From the NCBI GenBank assembly GCA_030066975.1, contig JASJAO010000006.1, positions 62,001-126,000 on the forward strand: a stretch of 64,000 nucleotides of DNA, in the 5' to 3' direction. Within the stretch, counting starts at the first letter, position 1; every line of letters starts with the position of its first letter. Origin of the DNA: Henriciella sp. (GTDB lineage Bacteria > Pseudomonadota > Alphaproteobacteria > Caulobacterales > Hyphomonadaceae). Positions 16,718 to 25,000 of the stretch are shown here, piece by piece. Made by a program: the position numbers and the translations under genes. The notes under the pieces were generated by a model. It was not told the origin of the DNA. It saw nothing but the letters and a program-made list of their open reading frames with translations, and ran no database searches.

Positions 16718-17812
16718 CTACAGACTTCGGATCGGCTGTTTCGGGTCTGATTTCGCTTTACCGGCGCCTTTGCCGTAGCCATGTTTCTTCAACAGGCCGC
16801 GAAACTGATGATAAGTCAGCCCCATCCGTTCAGCGGCGCGGCCCTGATGGCCCTGCGTTGCCGCCAGAGCCTGATCGATCAGTGACGTCTCTAAAAGGTG
16901 GACTTGATCGTCGAAGGACAGATCGGATAGCGGGGCCGGTTGAGACACCACGGGAGGTGGATCCGAACCGGGCTCTGGGGCTTGTTTAGTGGGAGAACTT
17001 GCTGACAGATGCGCAGCCGGCCGCCACGGCGATGCAAACGGATCGAGGGCGCCCGGGTCGAACCGGATCGGATCGGTCTGGCCCTCGCTGATCGCGCGAT
17101 AGGTGATGCGCTGAGCAAAATTTCGCAATTCGCGTACATTGCCGGGCCAGGCATGTGTCTCCATGGCGGTGATGGCGGAGGGTGAAAAGCCTGGAAAGTC
17201 TTCTGCGAGTTCTCGGGCCATGCGCCGGGCGAAAAAATCAGCCAACAGGGAGATGTCGCCGGACCGCGCACGAAGCGGGGGCAGGGTGATCACGTCAAAG
17301 GCCAGCCGATCCAGTAAGTCAGCGCGAAACTCCCCTTCTGCGGCCCGACTTGGCAGGTCGACATTCGTGGCGGCCACCACACGTACATCCGTGGTCAGGA
17401 CTTTCTCGCCGCCCAGGCGTTGAAACTCGCCGTACTCCACCACACGCAGCAGCTTCTCCTGAACCTGCATGGATGCGGTCGCGATCTCGTCCAGAAACAG
17501 GGTTCCCTTGTCGGCCAGTTCGAACCGGCCAATCCGGCGTTCCGTGGCGCCGGTAAACGCGCCCCGTTCGTGACCGAACAGCTCGCTGTCGAGCAGATCC
17601 TCTGACAAAGCCGCACAATTGACCTTGATGAACGGGCCCTCCCATCGCCGGGAGAGAAAGTGCATCCGCTCGCCAATCAGCTCTTTGCCGGTCCCGCGCT
17701 CGCCAATCACCAGACAGGGCCGATCCAGGGGGGCAAGGCGAGACACATGCTCCTGGGCCTCCAGCCAGGACGGCGCTTCGCCAATGAGTTGCGGGCTTTG
17801 AGAGCTGATCAT
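16718..17812 (-). CDS. pspF: Sigma-54 activator of the phage-shock operon
   Basis: The 364-residue protein begins directly with the AAA+ domain and has no receiver or sensor domain, as in PspF. Walker A is GERGTGKE (37-44), the sigma-54 contact loop GAFTGA is at 84-89, Walker B is GTLFLDEI, and the C-terminus carries a Fis-type helix-turn-helix (AAERMGLTYHQFRGLLKKHGYG). Between the two lies a Pro/Ser-rich linker of about 35 residues. It is divergent from the psp operon; its start codon touches a palindrome that probably binds PspF itself, which fits autorepression as known in E. coli. PspA is the expected inhibitor. Confidence 0.94.
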   Translation of the reverse strand: MISSQSPQLIGEAPSWLEAQEHVSRLAPLDRPCLVIGERGTGKELIGERMHFLSRRWEGPFIKVNCAALSEDLLDSELFGHERGAFTGATERRIGRFELADKGTLFLDEIATASMQVQEKLLRVVEYGEFQRLGGEKVLTTDVRVVAATNVDLPSRAAEGEFRADLLDRLAFDVITLPPLRARSGDISLLADFFARRMARELAEDFPGFSPSAITAMETHAWPGNVRELRNFAQRITYRAISEGQTDPIRFDPGALDPFASPWRPAAHLSASSPTKQAPEPGSDPPPVVSQPAPLSDLSFDDQVHLLETSLIDQALAATQGHQGRAAERMGLTYHQFRGLLKKHGYGKGAGKAKSDPKQPIRSL

Positions 17813-17849
17813 AGTGTTTAATACACTAAAATAGTGGTCAAATCAACTA
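17812..17849. promoter_or_regulatory. Paired palindromes, candidate PspF enhancer and autoregulatory sites
   Basis: TAGTGT-N5-ACACTA (17812-17828, perfect 6-bp arms) is followed three bases later by TAGTGG-N6-CAACTA (17832-17849, arms 5 of 6). The first overlaps the pspF start codon. Their centres lie about 130-150 bases upstream of the start point predicted from the sigma-54 promoter, a normal enhancer distance. Assignment to PspF is inference from position. Confidence 0.55.
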
Positions 17850-17946
17850 AAAAATATCGTCAAAAAAGCTATATAGATTGAAGTCAGTTCATCAAATCGC
17901 GAAATATAGTCAATAAAAACAATCATTTAGGAAATTAATTCGAAAC

Positions 17947-17961
17947 TGGCACGCCTTTTGA
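17947..17961 (+). promoter_or_regulatory. Sigma-54 promoter of the psp operon
   Basis: TGGCACG-CCTT-TTGA: the -24 GG (17948-17949) and the -12 position (17960-17961) are separated by exactly 10 bases. The -24 half matches the sigma-54 consensus fully, while the -12 half has GA in place of GC. It lies 57 bases before the first ORF, downstream of an AT-rich stretch suited to DNA bending. Confidence 0.8.
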
Positions 17962-18017
17962 AAAGTAAGTGGCATCAGCGGCCATTGGGGTCGCCAGACA
18001 GAAGGACCAAAAAGAAG

Positions 18018-18158
18018 ATGACCAACCGTTCTTATGACAGCCGTTATGATGAGGCGCGCCGGGAAAGCGGGCGTTTTGGCCGCTACCTCTCAACCCGCCC
18101 TGCAGAGAGCTGGATGTTCTTTGTTGTCGGCATGTTTCTCGGCGGTTTCTTTTTCTAA
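18018..18158 (+). CDS. 46-aa membrane micro-protein heading the psp operon
   Basis: The first ORF behind the sigma-54 promoter. It begins MTNRSYDSRYDEARRESGRF, a charged, Arg/Asp/Tyr-rich cytoplasmic part of about 30 residues, and ends in one hydrophobic helix, WMFFVVGMFLGGFFF, which runs to the C-terminus. The layout is that of a tail-anchored single-pass protein. AAGAAG lies just before the ATG. I recognise no named family. Its place before pspA and its topology suggest a membrane component of the stress response, perhaps a PspA or PspF partner. An upstream in-frame start at 17958 would overlap the promoter and is unlikely. Confidence 0.7.
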   Translation: MTNRSYDSRYDEARRESGRFGRYLSTRPAESWMFFVVGMFLGGFFF

Positions 18159-18238
18159 GAGCGCAAAGCGCCATAGAAACGCAGTCGTTTCCTCCCTCTC
18201 CCCTCAAACCCTGAACAGACAATAAAAGGAATAGTTTC

Positions 18239-18934
18239 ATGGGAATGTTCTCTCGCCTCGGTGACATCATCAACTCCAACATCAATGCGATCTTGGACAG
18301 TGCTGAAAATCCCGAAAAAATCGCTCGCCTGATGATCCAGGAAATGGAAGACACGCTTGTCGAAGTTCGCACCGCTGCTGCACGTGCCATGGCCGACAAG
18401 AAAGAGATGGAGCGCGAGATCGCGCACTATACCGAAGTCCGCAATGACTGGGAAAGCAAAGCCGGTCTCGCTGTGGACAAGGGCCGTGAAGATCTCGCCC
18501 GTGGCGCTCTGATTGCAAAGCAGAAGGCCGAGACGGAGATTGAGCGTCGCCGCGAAGCGATGGAAGTGGCCGAAGAGGCCTTCGCAAAGCGTCAGGACGA
18601 TCTGTCCCGCCTGCAAGTCAAGCTCGATGAGGCGAAAGCCAAGCATCGCGCCCTGATGATGCGCCGGGAAGCGGCTGAACAGCGTATCCGGGTTCGCAGC
18701 CAGACCTATGATACCCGCGTCGACGATGCTTTAGCCCGTTACGCCAATGTTGAGCGCAAGGTGGATGAGTTGGAGGCCTATGCTGACACAATCCGTGCCG
18801 CTGAGCCGACGCTGGAAGCCGAATTCGCAGCCCTTGAGCAGAATGACGCGATTGAGGCTGAACTGGAGGCTCTGAAAAAGTCTCGTACAAAGCCTGCTGC
18901 CAAGCCGGCGAAAACTGAGAAGAAAGACGCCTAA
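18239..18934 (+). CDS. pspA: Phage shock protein A
   Basis: A 231-residue member of the PspA/IM30/ESCRT-III-like family, which coats and stabilises stressed inner membrane and, in proteobacteria, holds PspF inactive. The N-terminal amphipathic helix MGMFSRLGDIINSNINAIL is followed by DSAENPEKIARLMIQEMEDTL, both family hallmarks. The rest is long coiled coil to about residue 215, with a Lys/Ala-rich tail (TKPAAKPAKTEKKDA). AAGGAA precedes the ATG. It sits in the operon behind the 46-aa ORF and before three membrane proteins. Confidence 0.97.
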   Translation: MGMFSRLGDIINSNINAILDSAENPEKIARLMIQEMEDTLVEVRTAAARAMADKKEMEREIAHYTEVRNDWESKAGLAVDKGREDLARGALIAKQKAETEIERRREAMEVAEEAFAKRQDDLSRLQVKLDEAKAKHRALMMRREAAEQRIRVRSQTYDTRVDDALARYANVERKVDELEAYADTIRAAEPTLEAEFAALEQNDAIEAELEALKKSRTKPAAKPAKTEKKDA

Positions 18935-18936
18935 TC

Positions 18937-19050
18937 ATGTTGTTTCCACTCGCATTTCTCGCAGGCTTCCTCACCGTTGTGACGGCGCCAGGCCTGATCG
19001 CCCAGTACATTCAGGAACGCCGCAAGGCTAACCCGGAGGCCGCAGAATAA
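18937..19050 (+). CDS. 37-aa membrane micro-protein between pspA and pspB
   Basis: The ORF begins two bases after the pspA stop, and its stop codon shares a base with the pspB start (taATG), so it fills the gap exactly. The protein starts MLFPLAFLAGFLTVVTAPGL, one membrane helix, then has a short charged tail QERRKANPEAAE. It is too short for routine ORF calling. It resembles neither PspB nor PspC, though a role like PspD or PspG is conceivable. The tight packing is the main evidence that it is translated; the SD (GAGAAGAAAG) is weak and a little distant. Confidence 0.65.
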   Translation: MLFPLAFLAGFLTVVTAPGLIAQYIQERRKANPEAAE

Positions 19051-19319
19051 TGGAAGAAGCATGGCCCTTTGTGATCGCGCTTGTTTCCGTTGTTGCGATC
19101 TTCATCGTCTTCCCCGCCATGGTGTTTCATTACATCACCCTCTGGCGGAAGCAGAAGACCCTGCAGCCGGATGATGAGCGTATGCTCGAAGATCTCTGGC
19201 GGTCAGCGAAAGCCATGGAACGCCGGATCGAAACGATGGAAGCATTGATTTCCGACCACGAAGAGAGCGCGGCGCGTGATGCCAGACGGCCCCTTCGTCC
19301 TGAAAGATTTGAGGATTAA
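19050..19319 (+). CDS. pspB: Phage shock protein B
   Basis: An 89-residue protein with one N-terminal membrane helix (about residues 5-28, FVIALVSVVAIFIVFPAMVF) followed by a cytoplasmic coiled-coil segment rich in charged residues (DDERMLEDLWRSAKAMERRIETME). That segment corresponds to the leucine-zipper-like part of PspB. With PspC it senses membrane stress and draws PspA away from PspF. GGAGG lies 10 bases before the ATG. Slightly longer than the E. coli protein (about 74) because of the C-terminal tail. Confidence 0.88.
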   Translation: MEEAWPFVIALVSVVAIFIVFPAMVFHYITLWRKQKTLQPDDERMLEDLWRSAKAMERRIETMEALISDHEESAARDARRPLRPERFED

Positions 19320-19322
19320 ACC

Positions 19323-19787
19323 ATGACCAAGAGAAAGTATCGCCGCCCGCTGAGAGACCGCGTGCATCGGGACTATTACGACGATGAGCAGATGTTCTCC
19401 TCGCCAAATCCCAATCGGCTCTACCGCTCACGCACCGACAAAGTCTGGCTGGGTCTCTGCGGTGGCATCGCCAACCGATTTGGCTGGGAACCTACTCTGG
19501 TTCGTATCCTGACGGTGCTTCTGTTTATCTTTGGCGGCGGCCCGATCATCCTGGTTGGTTACATCATCGTCGCGATGATCACACCCAAGGCCCCGTCGGG
19601 GTTTGAGCAGATGCGGCCGGAGGAAGAGACCTTCTGGCGGAACGTCTCAGACCGGCCCCGGGTTACCGCATCTGGCTTGAAATACACGTTCATGGATCTC
19701 GAGGATCGGCTGCGCAATTTGGAACGCAATGTGACGTCCGAAGAATGGCGTCTGAAAAAAGCCTTCCGCGACCTCGAAGGCAAATAA
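19323..19787 (+). CDS. pspC: Phage shock protein C
   Basis: A 154-residue membrane sensor with the PspC domain at about residues 35-85: RLYRSRTDKVWLGLCGGIANRF and the following amphipathic and membrane segments, including LLFIFGGGPIILVGYIIVAM. Before it is a basic N-terminus, and after it a C-terminal cytoplasmic part ending in a likely coiled coil (LEDRLRNLERNVTSEEWRLKKAF). It starts 3 bases after pspB with an AGGA just upstream. Together with PspB it forms the stress-sensing complex. The C-terminal coil is an attractive PspA-binding arm. Confidence 0.93.
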   Translation: MTKRKYRRPLRDRVHRDYYDDEQMFSSPNPNRLYRSRTDKVWLGLCGGIANRFGWEPTLVRILTVLLFIFGGGPIILVGYIIVAMITPKAPSGFEQMRPEEETFWRNVSDRPRVTASGLKYTFMDLEDRLRNLERNVTSEEWRLKKAFRDLEGK

Positions 19788-19817
19788 CATATCAACCTCA
19801 GCAAGGGGGAACAGATT

Positions 19818-20009
19818 ATGACACGGAGACTTATCACAAACGGTTGGCTTGCTGGTGCCCTTGTCGGAGCAACGCTCGCCGCCGCGGCTCTGGCCACATT
19901 CTCGAATGATGGTGTTCAGGTGGAAATGGCAGGGGTTGAAATGAACCTCAAGGCATCGACGACCAGCGGCCTGAAAGTCAAATTCGCAGCCGTGGGAAGC
20001 CATCGCTGA
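19818..20009 (+). CDS. 63-aa exported or membrane-anchored protein at the end of the psp operon
   Basis: Has an excellent SD (AAGGGGG about 8 bases upstream) and starts 30 bases after pspC. About 30 residues of signal-anchor (LAGALVGATLAAAALATF) are followed by a short tail of alternating polar and hydrophobic residues, VQVEMAGVEMNLKASTTSGLKVKFAAVG, that would suit an amphipathic beta structure in the periplasm. No family recognised. It ends about 93 bases before the operon terminator, so it is probably a genuine last gene of the psp transcript. Confidence 0.65.
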   Translation: MTRRLITNGWLAGALVGATLAAAALATFSNDGVQVEMAGVEMNLKASTTSGLKVKFAAVGSHR

Positions 20010-20101
20010 CACCAGTTCCAGGCCCGCCTCGTCAGAACTCTCTCCCTGCCTGAACGCACTTAGGAGAGGTGGGTCTGGATACAATTAACCGCGCCAGACC
20101 G

Positions 20102-20131
20102 AACAGCCCGCACGTCGCCGTGCGGGCTGTT
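20102..20131 (+). terminator. Terminator of the psp operon
   Basis: AACAGCCCGCACG-TCGC-CGTGCGGGCTGTT: a perfect 13-bp stem followed by T's (TTTCCC overlapping the end of the stem). It stands between the last psp ORF and tamA. Confidence 0.85.
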
Positions 20132-20277
20132 TCCCGTTGCAGAATTATCGTGTTCTTTCTCTCCCCTCACGAAATTGTCACACACCACGCATTAAGACCT
20201 CGACGTCATCAAAAAACCGGACTGTGGATTGCATATCCGGGACTCGGTTCTTCCCTTCAGGTGTTTCGCATCAAGAC

Positions 20278-22044
20278 ATGACGTTTCGACTGGTTCTTCT
20301 TCTTTGCTCTTTTGCCGCTGCCTTCGCGCAAATCGGCAACGCGCAGTCGACAACGGTGACGCTTCAGGGTGAGGCGCTTTCTGCGGATCTAAAGCGCGAT
20401 CTGACCTCGGCGCTGATGGAGGAACCCGTCCCGGAAACATTGTTTGAAGCCCGGCGCCAGGCGCGAAGTGCTGCGGCGCGGCTCGAGGACTATCTGAACT
20501 CCCGCGGATACTTCGCGGCAGCGCTTACCCCGCGCGTGGATCCCGGAACACCGCCCCTTCCGATCGTCGAGGTTGATCCCGGGCCGCGGTTCAGTCTTGG
20601 AGAGATAAGCCTCACCTTTCAGGGCACCCCGCCCAACCAAGCGGCGCAAACAGACGCGCGGGCGGCTGTAAGAGGACAAGCTGGAGATTTTGCACTCCCG
20701 GACGATGTCATTGCCGATGAGCGCAGACTTGTCGCCAGCCTGAAATCCAGCGGTTACGCCTATGCTGAGGCCGAGGCGCGAGATGTGCTTGGGGACGAAA
20801 TCGATGCCACTATTGATGTTGTTTACAGGATTCATGCTGGCCCGCGTATCCGCCTGGGCAACGTCCAGTTTGGCAGCGGTTTGCGCACACGCCGTGCTTA
20901 TGCGCAGCGGATCATTCCGTTTGAACTCGGCGATATCTATACGCCGGAAGCCCTTGCAGAGCTGAACCGCCGTCTTGGCGCGACACAGCTCTACTCGGTC
21001 TATGCTGCGCGGCTGTCCGACGACGTGGCAGACGTAACGCCAGAGGGTGACGAGGTACGTGATGTTATCCTCACCCTGGTCGAGCGTGATCGCTATACGA
21101 TCAGTGCGGGGGCGAGCTTCTCAACTGACGAAGGCGGCGGTCTGACGGTCGAGTGGACCCGTCGCAATGCCAGTCGGCGCGGAGACCGGCTGACCGTTGG
21201 GGCTACAACTGCCGTACAAGAGAGAGGCATCGACGTGGAATGGCGCCTTCCCCACGCGTTCGGTTATGGCCGCACACTGAGCTTCAACGGTGCGGCGGGA
21301 CGGGAGGAAACCGATGCCTTCGATCGTGACGGCGTGATTCTCGGCACCGCTCTCGATATCGAATACTCGCCGCGTGTGAACTTCACTTTTGGGGGTGCCA
21401 GCGAATTTACCCGCGAAACCGATACCAGCGGCGAACGTGATCTGCAGATTTTCAGCGTCTCTGGCGCAACTTTATTGGACTATTCGAGCGATTTGCTCGA
21501 TCCAACATCGGGCTGGCGTTTATCAGGCCGGGTCGAACCTGGAACAGCGATTGGCGACAATGCCTCCAATTTTGTTTCGCTGACCAGTCAAGCGAGCTTC
21601 TATCAGTCTCTCTTCTCATCGGAGCGGTGGGTCGTCGCCGGGCGTGTGGAGTCGGGCATTGTGTCGGGAGCCGAGGCTTTGGATCTGCCGACGAGCCGGC
21701 GGTTCTTCGCAGGCGGCGGCGGCAGCGCGCGCGGATTTGCCTATCAGTCAATCGGCCCAAAGGATGAGGATGGCCAACCCGTCGGTGGCCGCGGACTGTT
21801 CGAAACCTCCGCTGAGCTGCGTTGGCGGCGCAGCGAGACGCTTGGGTTTGCCGCCTTCGTTGATGGGGCTTCGGTGTCGTCCCGTGATGTGCCGGATCTC
21901 TCCAGCCTGCGATATGGGGCCGGGCTGGGCGTGCGCTATTTTACGGCGATTGGCCCACTTCGCTTTGATCTTGCCACCCCGCTTGACCGCGAAGACGGCG
22001 AGGATCCGGTCCAGATCTATATCTCAATCGGGCAAGCGTTCTGA
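20278..22044 (+). CDS. tamA: Outer-membrane BamA/TamA-family protein (TamA)
   Basis: A 588-residue Omp85 protein. The ATG at 20278 opens a Sec signal peptide (MTFRLVLLLCSFAAAFAQ..NAQ). Then come POTRA-like repeats to about residue 270 (for example GPRFSLGEISLTFQG and GPRIRLGNVQFGSGLRTRR) and a 16-strand barrel ending GPLRFDLATPLDRE..YISIGQAF, with a C-terminal Phe as in outer-membrane proteins. The barrel contains the FFAGGGGSARGFAYQ motif typical of the L6 loop of this family. It overlaps tamB by one base; the TamA-TamB pair spans the envelope and helps insert outer-membrane proteins or carry phospholipids outward. Confidence 0.93.
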   Translation: MTFRLVLLLCSFAAAFAQIGNAQSTTVTLQGEALSADLKRDLTSALMEEPVPETLFEARRQARSAAARLEDYLNSRGYFAAALTPRVDPGTPPLPIVEVDPGPRFSLGEISLTFQGTPPNQAAQTDARAAVRGQAGDFALPDDVIADERRLVASLKSSGYAYAEAEARDVLGDEIDATIDVVYRIHAGPRIRLGNVQFGSGLRTRRAYAQRIIPFELGDIYTPEALAELNRRLGATQLYSVYAARLSDDVADVTPEGDEVRDVILTLVERDRYTISAGASFSTDEGGGLTVEWTRRNASRRGDRLTVGATTAVQERGIDVEWRLPHAFGYGRTLSFNGAAGREETDAFDRDGVILGTALDIEYSPRVNFTFGGASEFTRETDTSGERDLQIFSVSGATLLDYSSDLLDPTSGWRLSGRVEPGTAIGDNASNFVSLTSQASFYQSLFSSERWVVAGRVESGIVSGAEALDLPTSRRFFAGGGGSARGFAYQSIGPKDEDGQPVGGRGLFETSAELRWRRSETLGFAAFVDGASVSSRDVPDLSSLRYGAGLGVRYFTAIGPLRFDLATPLDREDGEDPVQIYISIGQAF

Positions 22045-25000
22045 TGGCGCGTCTTTGGGCTTTCCTGCCGGACCAGCTCTGGCTCCGACGTAGTTTGCAG
22101 GCGTTGATCATCGTCTTTGTGATCTTGCTTGTTGTCTTCGGCATCATCCGCGTCCTCGCGAAGACTTCCCTTGCGCATGGGTTTGTCGAGACCCGGATTG
22201 AAGCGCTGACCCTATCTGGGCAGTCGATCGAAATTGAGGGCCTGTGCGGCGACCTGCTTGGGGGGTTTTCGGTGGATACGATCCGTGTGCAGGACACAGA
22301 CGGCGTCTGGCTGGACGTGCGTCATGTCGAGTTGGACTGGTCGCCTCTGCTTCTGCTTGGGGGGACACTGAACCTGAAAGACATCGAGGCCGGTGCGCTG
22401 ACGGTGTCACGACGCCCCGAGATTCTCTCGTCTACAGATGCCTCTGAGGATCAATCCCAGGGCGGATGGCTCAGGCGATACCGGCTGCAAGCGCTAGAAA
22501 TCCCGTCCATTGACATCGCCGAGCCGGTGTTTGGTGAAGCTATCGCGGCAGGATTGCTGGCCAGCGTGGATACGACGCTCGCGACTGGGCATCTCGAGCT
22601 CACTCTGACCCCTGATGCGGCAGAAGACGATCGCGTTGATGGGACATTGACCTGGGGCGGAACGGTTCCACTGGTCGGGCGGATGGAGGCGGCCGGGCCC
22701 GAAAACGGTCTGATCGCCAGCTTGCTCGGCGCTCAGGCCAATGGACCGGTCGACATCGTGATCGAAGCCAATGGCGATCGACGGGATTGGCAAGCGGATG
22801 GCTACATCAATCTCGATCAGGTCCGATATGTGACCCTCGTGGCGGATGGATCCGATCAGGACCTTTCGGCGCACCTCGACGCTGACCTGTCGGCGTTTGC
22901 CATAGCCAGCCCCTTGCAGGCGCGATTGGGGCCCGAGGTGAGCGCGAGCTTTCAGGCAGATCCATCTGAACCTGCGCGCCTCACCGTTGAAGCAATCGAT
23001 ACGCAGCTTGAAGCGCGGGCACCGTTCGATTGGCACCGCCTGAGACCCAATCTTGAAACCATCGATATCAATCTTGTCAGCTTATCACCGCAGCTGATCG
23101 GCGTTGAAGGGCTGACCTATGACAGGCTCAGCATCGACGGCGCTGTCAGCTTGATTGATACGCGAATTGGCTTCGATGGTCGTATGCGCAGCGATGCGCT
23201 CACGTATGCAGGCGCGGAATCTCAGATCGCCACATATATTGGCGACGTATTTGAAACAGACCTCGACGCCACTCTAGATTTCAGCACAAACCAGATTGAG
23301 CTTCATTCAGCACGACTGTCACCGCGATTGGGTGAAATCCAGCTGTCGGGATTGACTGGCCTGTCGGCGTCAGAGTTCACACTTGAGGGCGAGATAACGC
23401 TCAACCCAGCCGTTGAGCTGTTGCCTGAGGATGTTGTGGTCTCGCCTCTGGTGTGGACAGTGCAGCGCGCAGCGGGCGGGGCCGTCGAGATCAGGACGCG
23501 CGGAGATATCGAGCTTGGCGGCGGCATGCGTACAGCGTGGACGCAGGACCCTTTAGCCGTTGAGTCGGATCTGCTGATTGATCCCGCAGGTCGCGTTGAG
23601 GCGCGCGCGATTTCCGTGCGCGGTTCAAATTTGGACGCAGTGGCGTCGGGCGAGTTTGACGCCGGACAGCTCACGCTCAATCTGACCTCGACGGCTGGGC
23701 CCGGTGAGATAGAGACTGTCGCAATCGGCGGCCTTGATCTCGATGCCAATCTTGCCGGACCGATGCAGGGTCTCGCGATTGACGTATCAATCAAACCGAC
23801 CGGGCTCGTGATCAATGACTACGCGCTGGATGAACCTGCGGTGTCATTTCAGGGACGCCGTGCCGGAAACCAGTTGCAGGGCGATCTTGCAGTTCGGGCC
23901 TTGCACGAGGACGAACCGCTCTCGCTCGACGCCGTCATTTCGCAGAGCGCGGATATGTGGGGCTTGAACGAGCTGCAGGCCGATCTGCTCGGTATCGCAG
24001 TCCAAGGCTCTGCGTCGGGCCGAGGCGCGTCGATTGCTGACCTGACGGCGGACTTTCAAGTCAATGGTGCCTCGCCGCTTATGCCGCAGGTTGGCCAGAT
24101 AGACGGGCAGATCAGGCTTACCGGAGAAACCGTGTTGACCGATCTCACGTTCGACCAGGTGTCAGCGCCCGGGCTTGCTTTGGACAGTCTCCGGTTGACC
24201 GGGGAGGGGACGCGTGCGGAAATCCTCGGTGATCTCCAGTTTCAAGGACAAGCCACGCTTGGGGGCCAGCAGGTGCGCCTGGAAACCGCTTCAACCTACG
24301 CCCTTCGTCCGCCACGTGGCGAGTTGCAGTTCAATCTCGACGCCGCGCTGGATGGAGCCCGGGTGCAGTCGACTGAACCGATCACACTTCGCCAAGTTGA
24401 TGGGCAGACGATGCTTTCCGCAGACCTGTCCATGTTCGACGGTGTGATGACGCTTGATGGCGCGCGCACGCCTGACGGGCTTGATCTCGATGCACAGATA
24501 CAGGGCGTTTCAGTTACCGAACTTGCCGCTTTAGTGGGGCGGGACCGGTTGGTTGGACAGATCGACGGGGCGATAAGTCTGACCGGAGCCGACCAAGACC
24601 TGACAGGCCAGGCGAGTTTCGACTTCACCCGCCTTTCCCAGCAGGACAGTGATTTTGCAGACTCGGACTTGTCTACGTCGGTCACGCTCACACAAGACCA
24701 GGTGCTGTTCTCAGCGATTCTTGAGAATGATCGAGACGAGATCGAACTGACGTCTCGAGGCGAAATCCCTGTCACAGCCAGCGCCGCTCCACTCGGTTTC
24801 GCTTTACGCCGAGACGCTCCCACCGAGGTCCAACTTGATGGCCGCGGGAGCGTTGAAGCCTTGTGGTCTTTGCTGGGACCGATCGACACGAGGTTTGAAG
24901 GTGACTTCGTTCTGAACGCGAGTGCCGCCGGGCCCTTGGACCAGTTGCGCCCCCAGGGGCAAGTCCAGTTGATTGACGGGGTTTTCGAAGACGGCGTGTT

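Noticed and set aside
20137-20277. N-terminal extension of tamA from an upstream start
   Set aside because: The extension has no signal-peptide character and overlaps the region just after the psp terminator. The ATG at 20278 opens a clean signal peptide.
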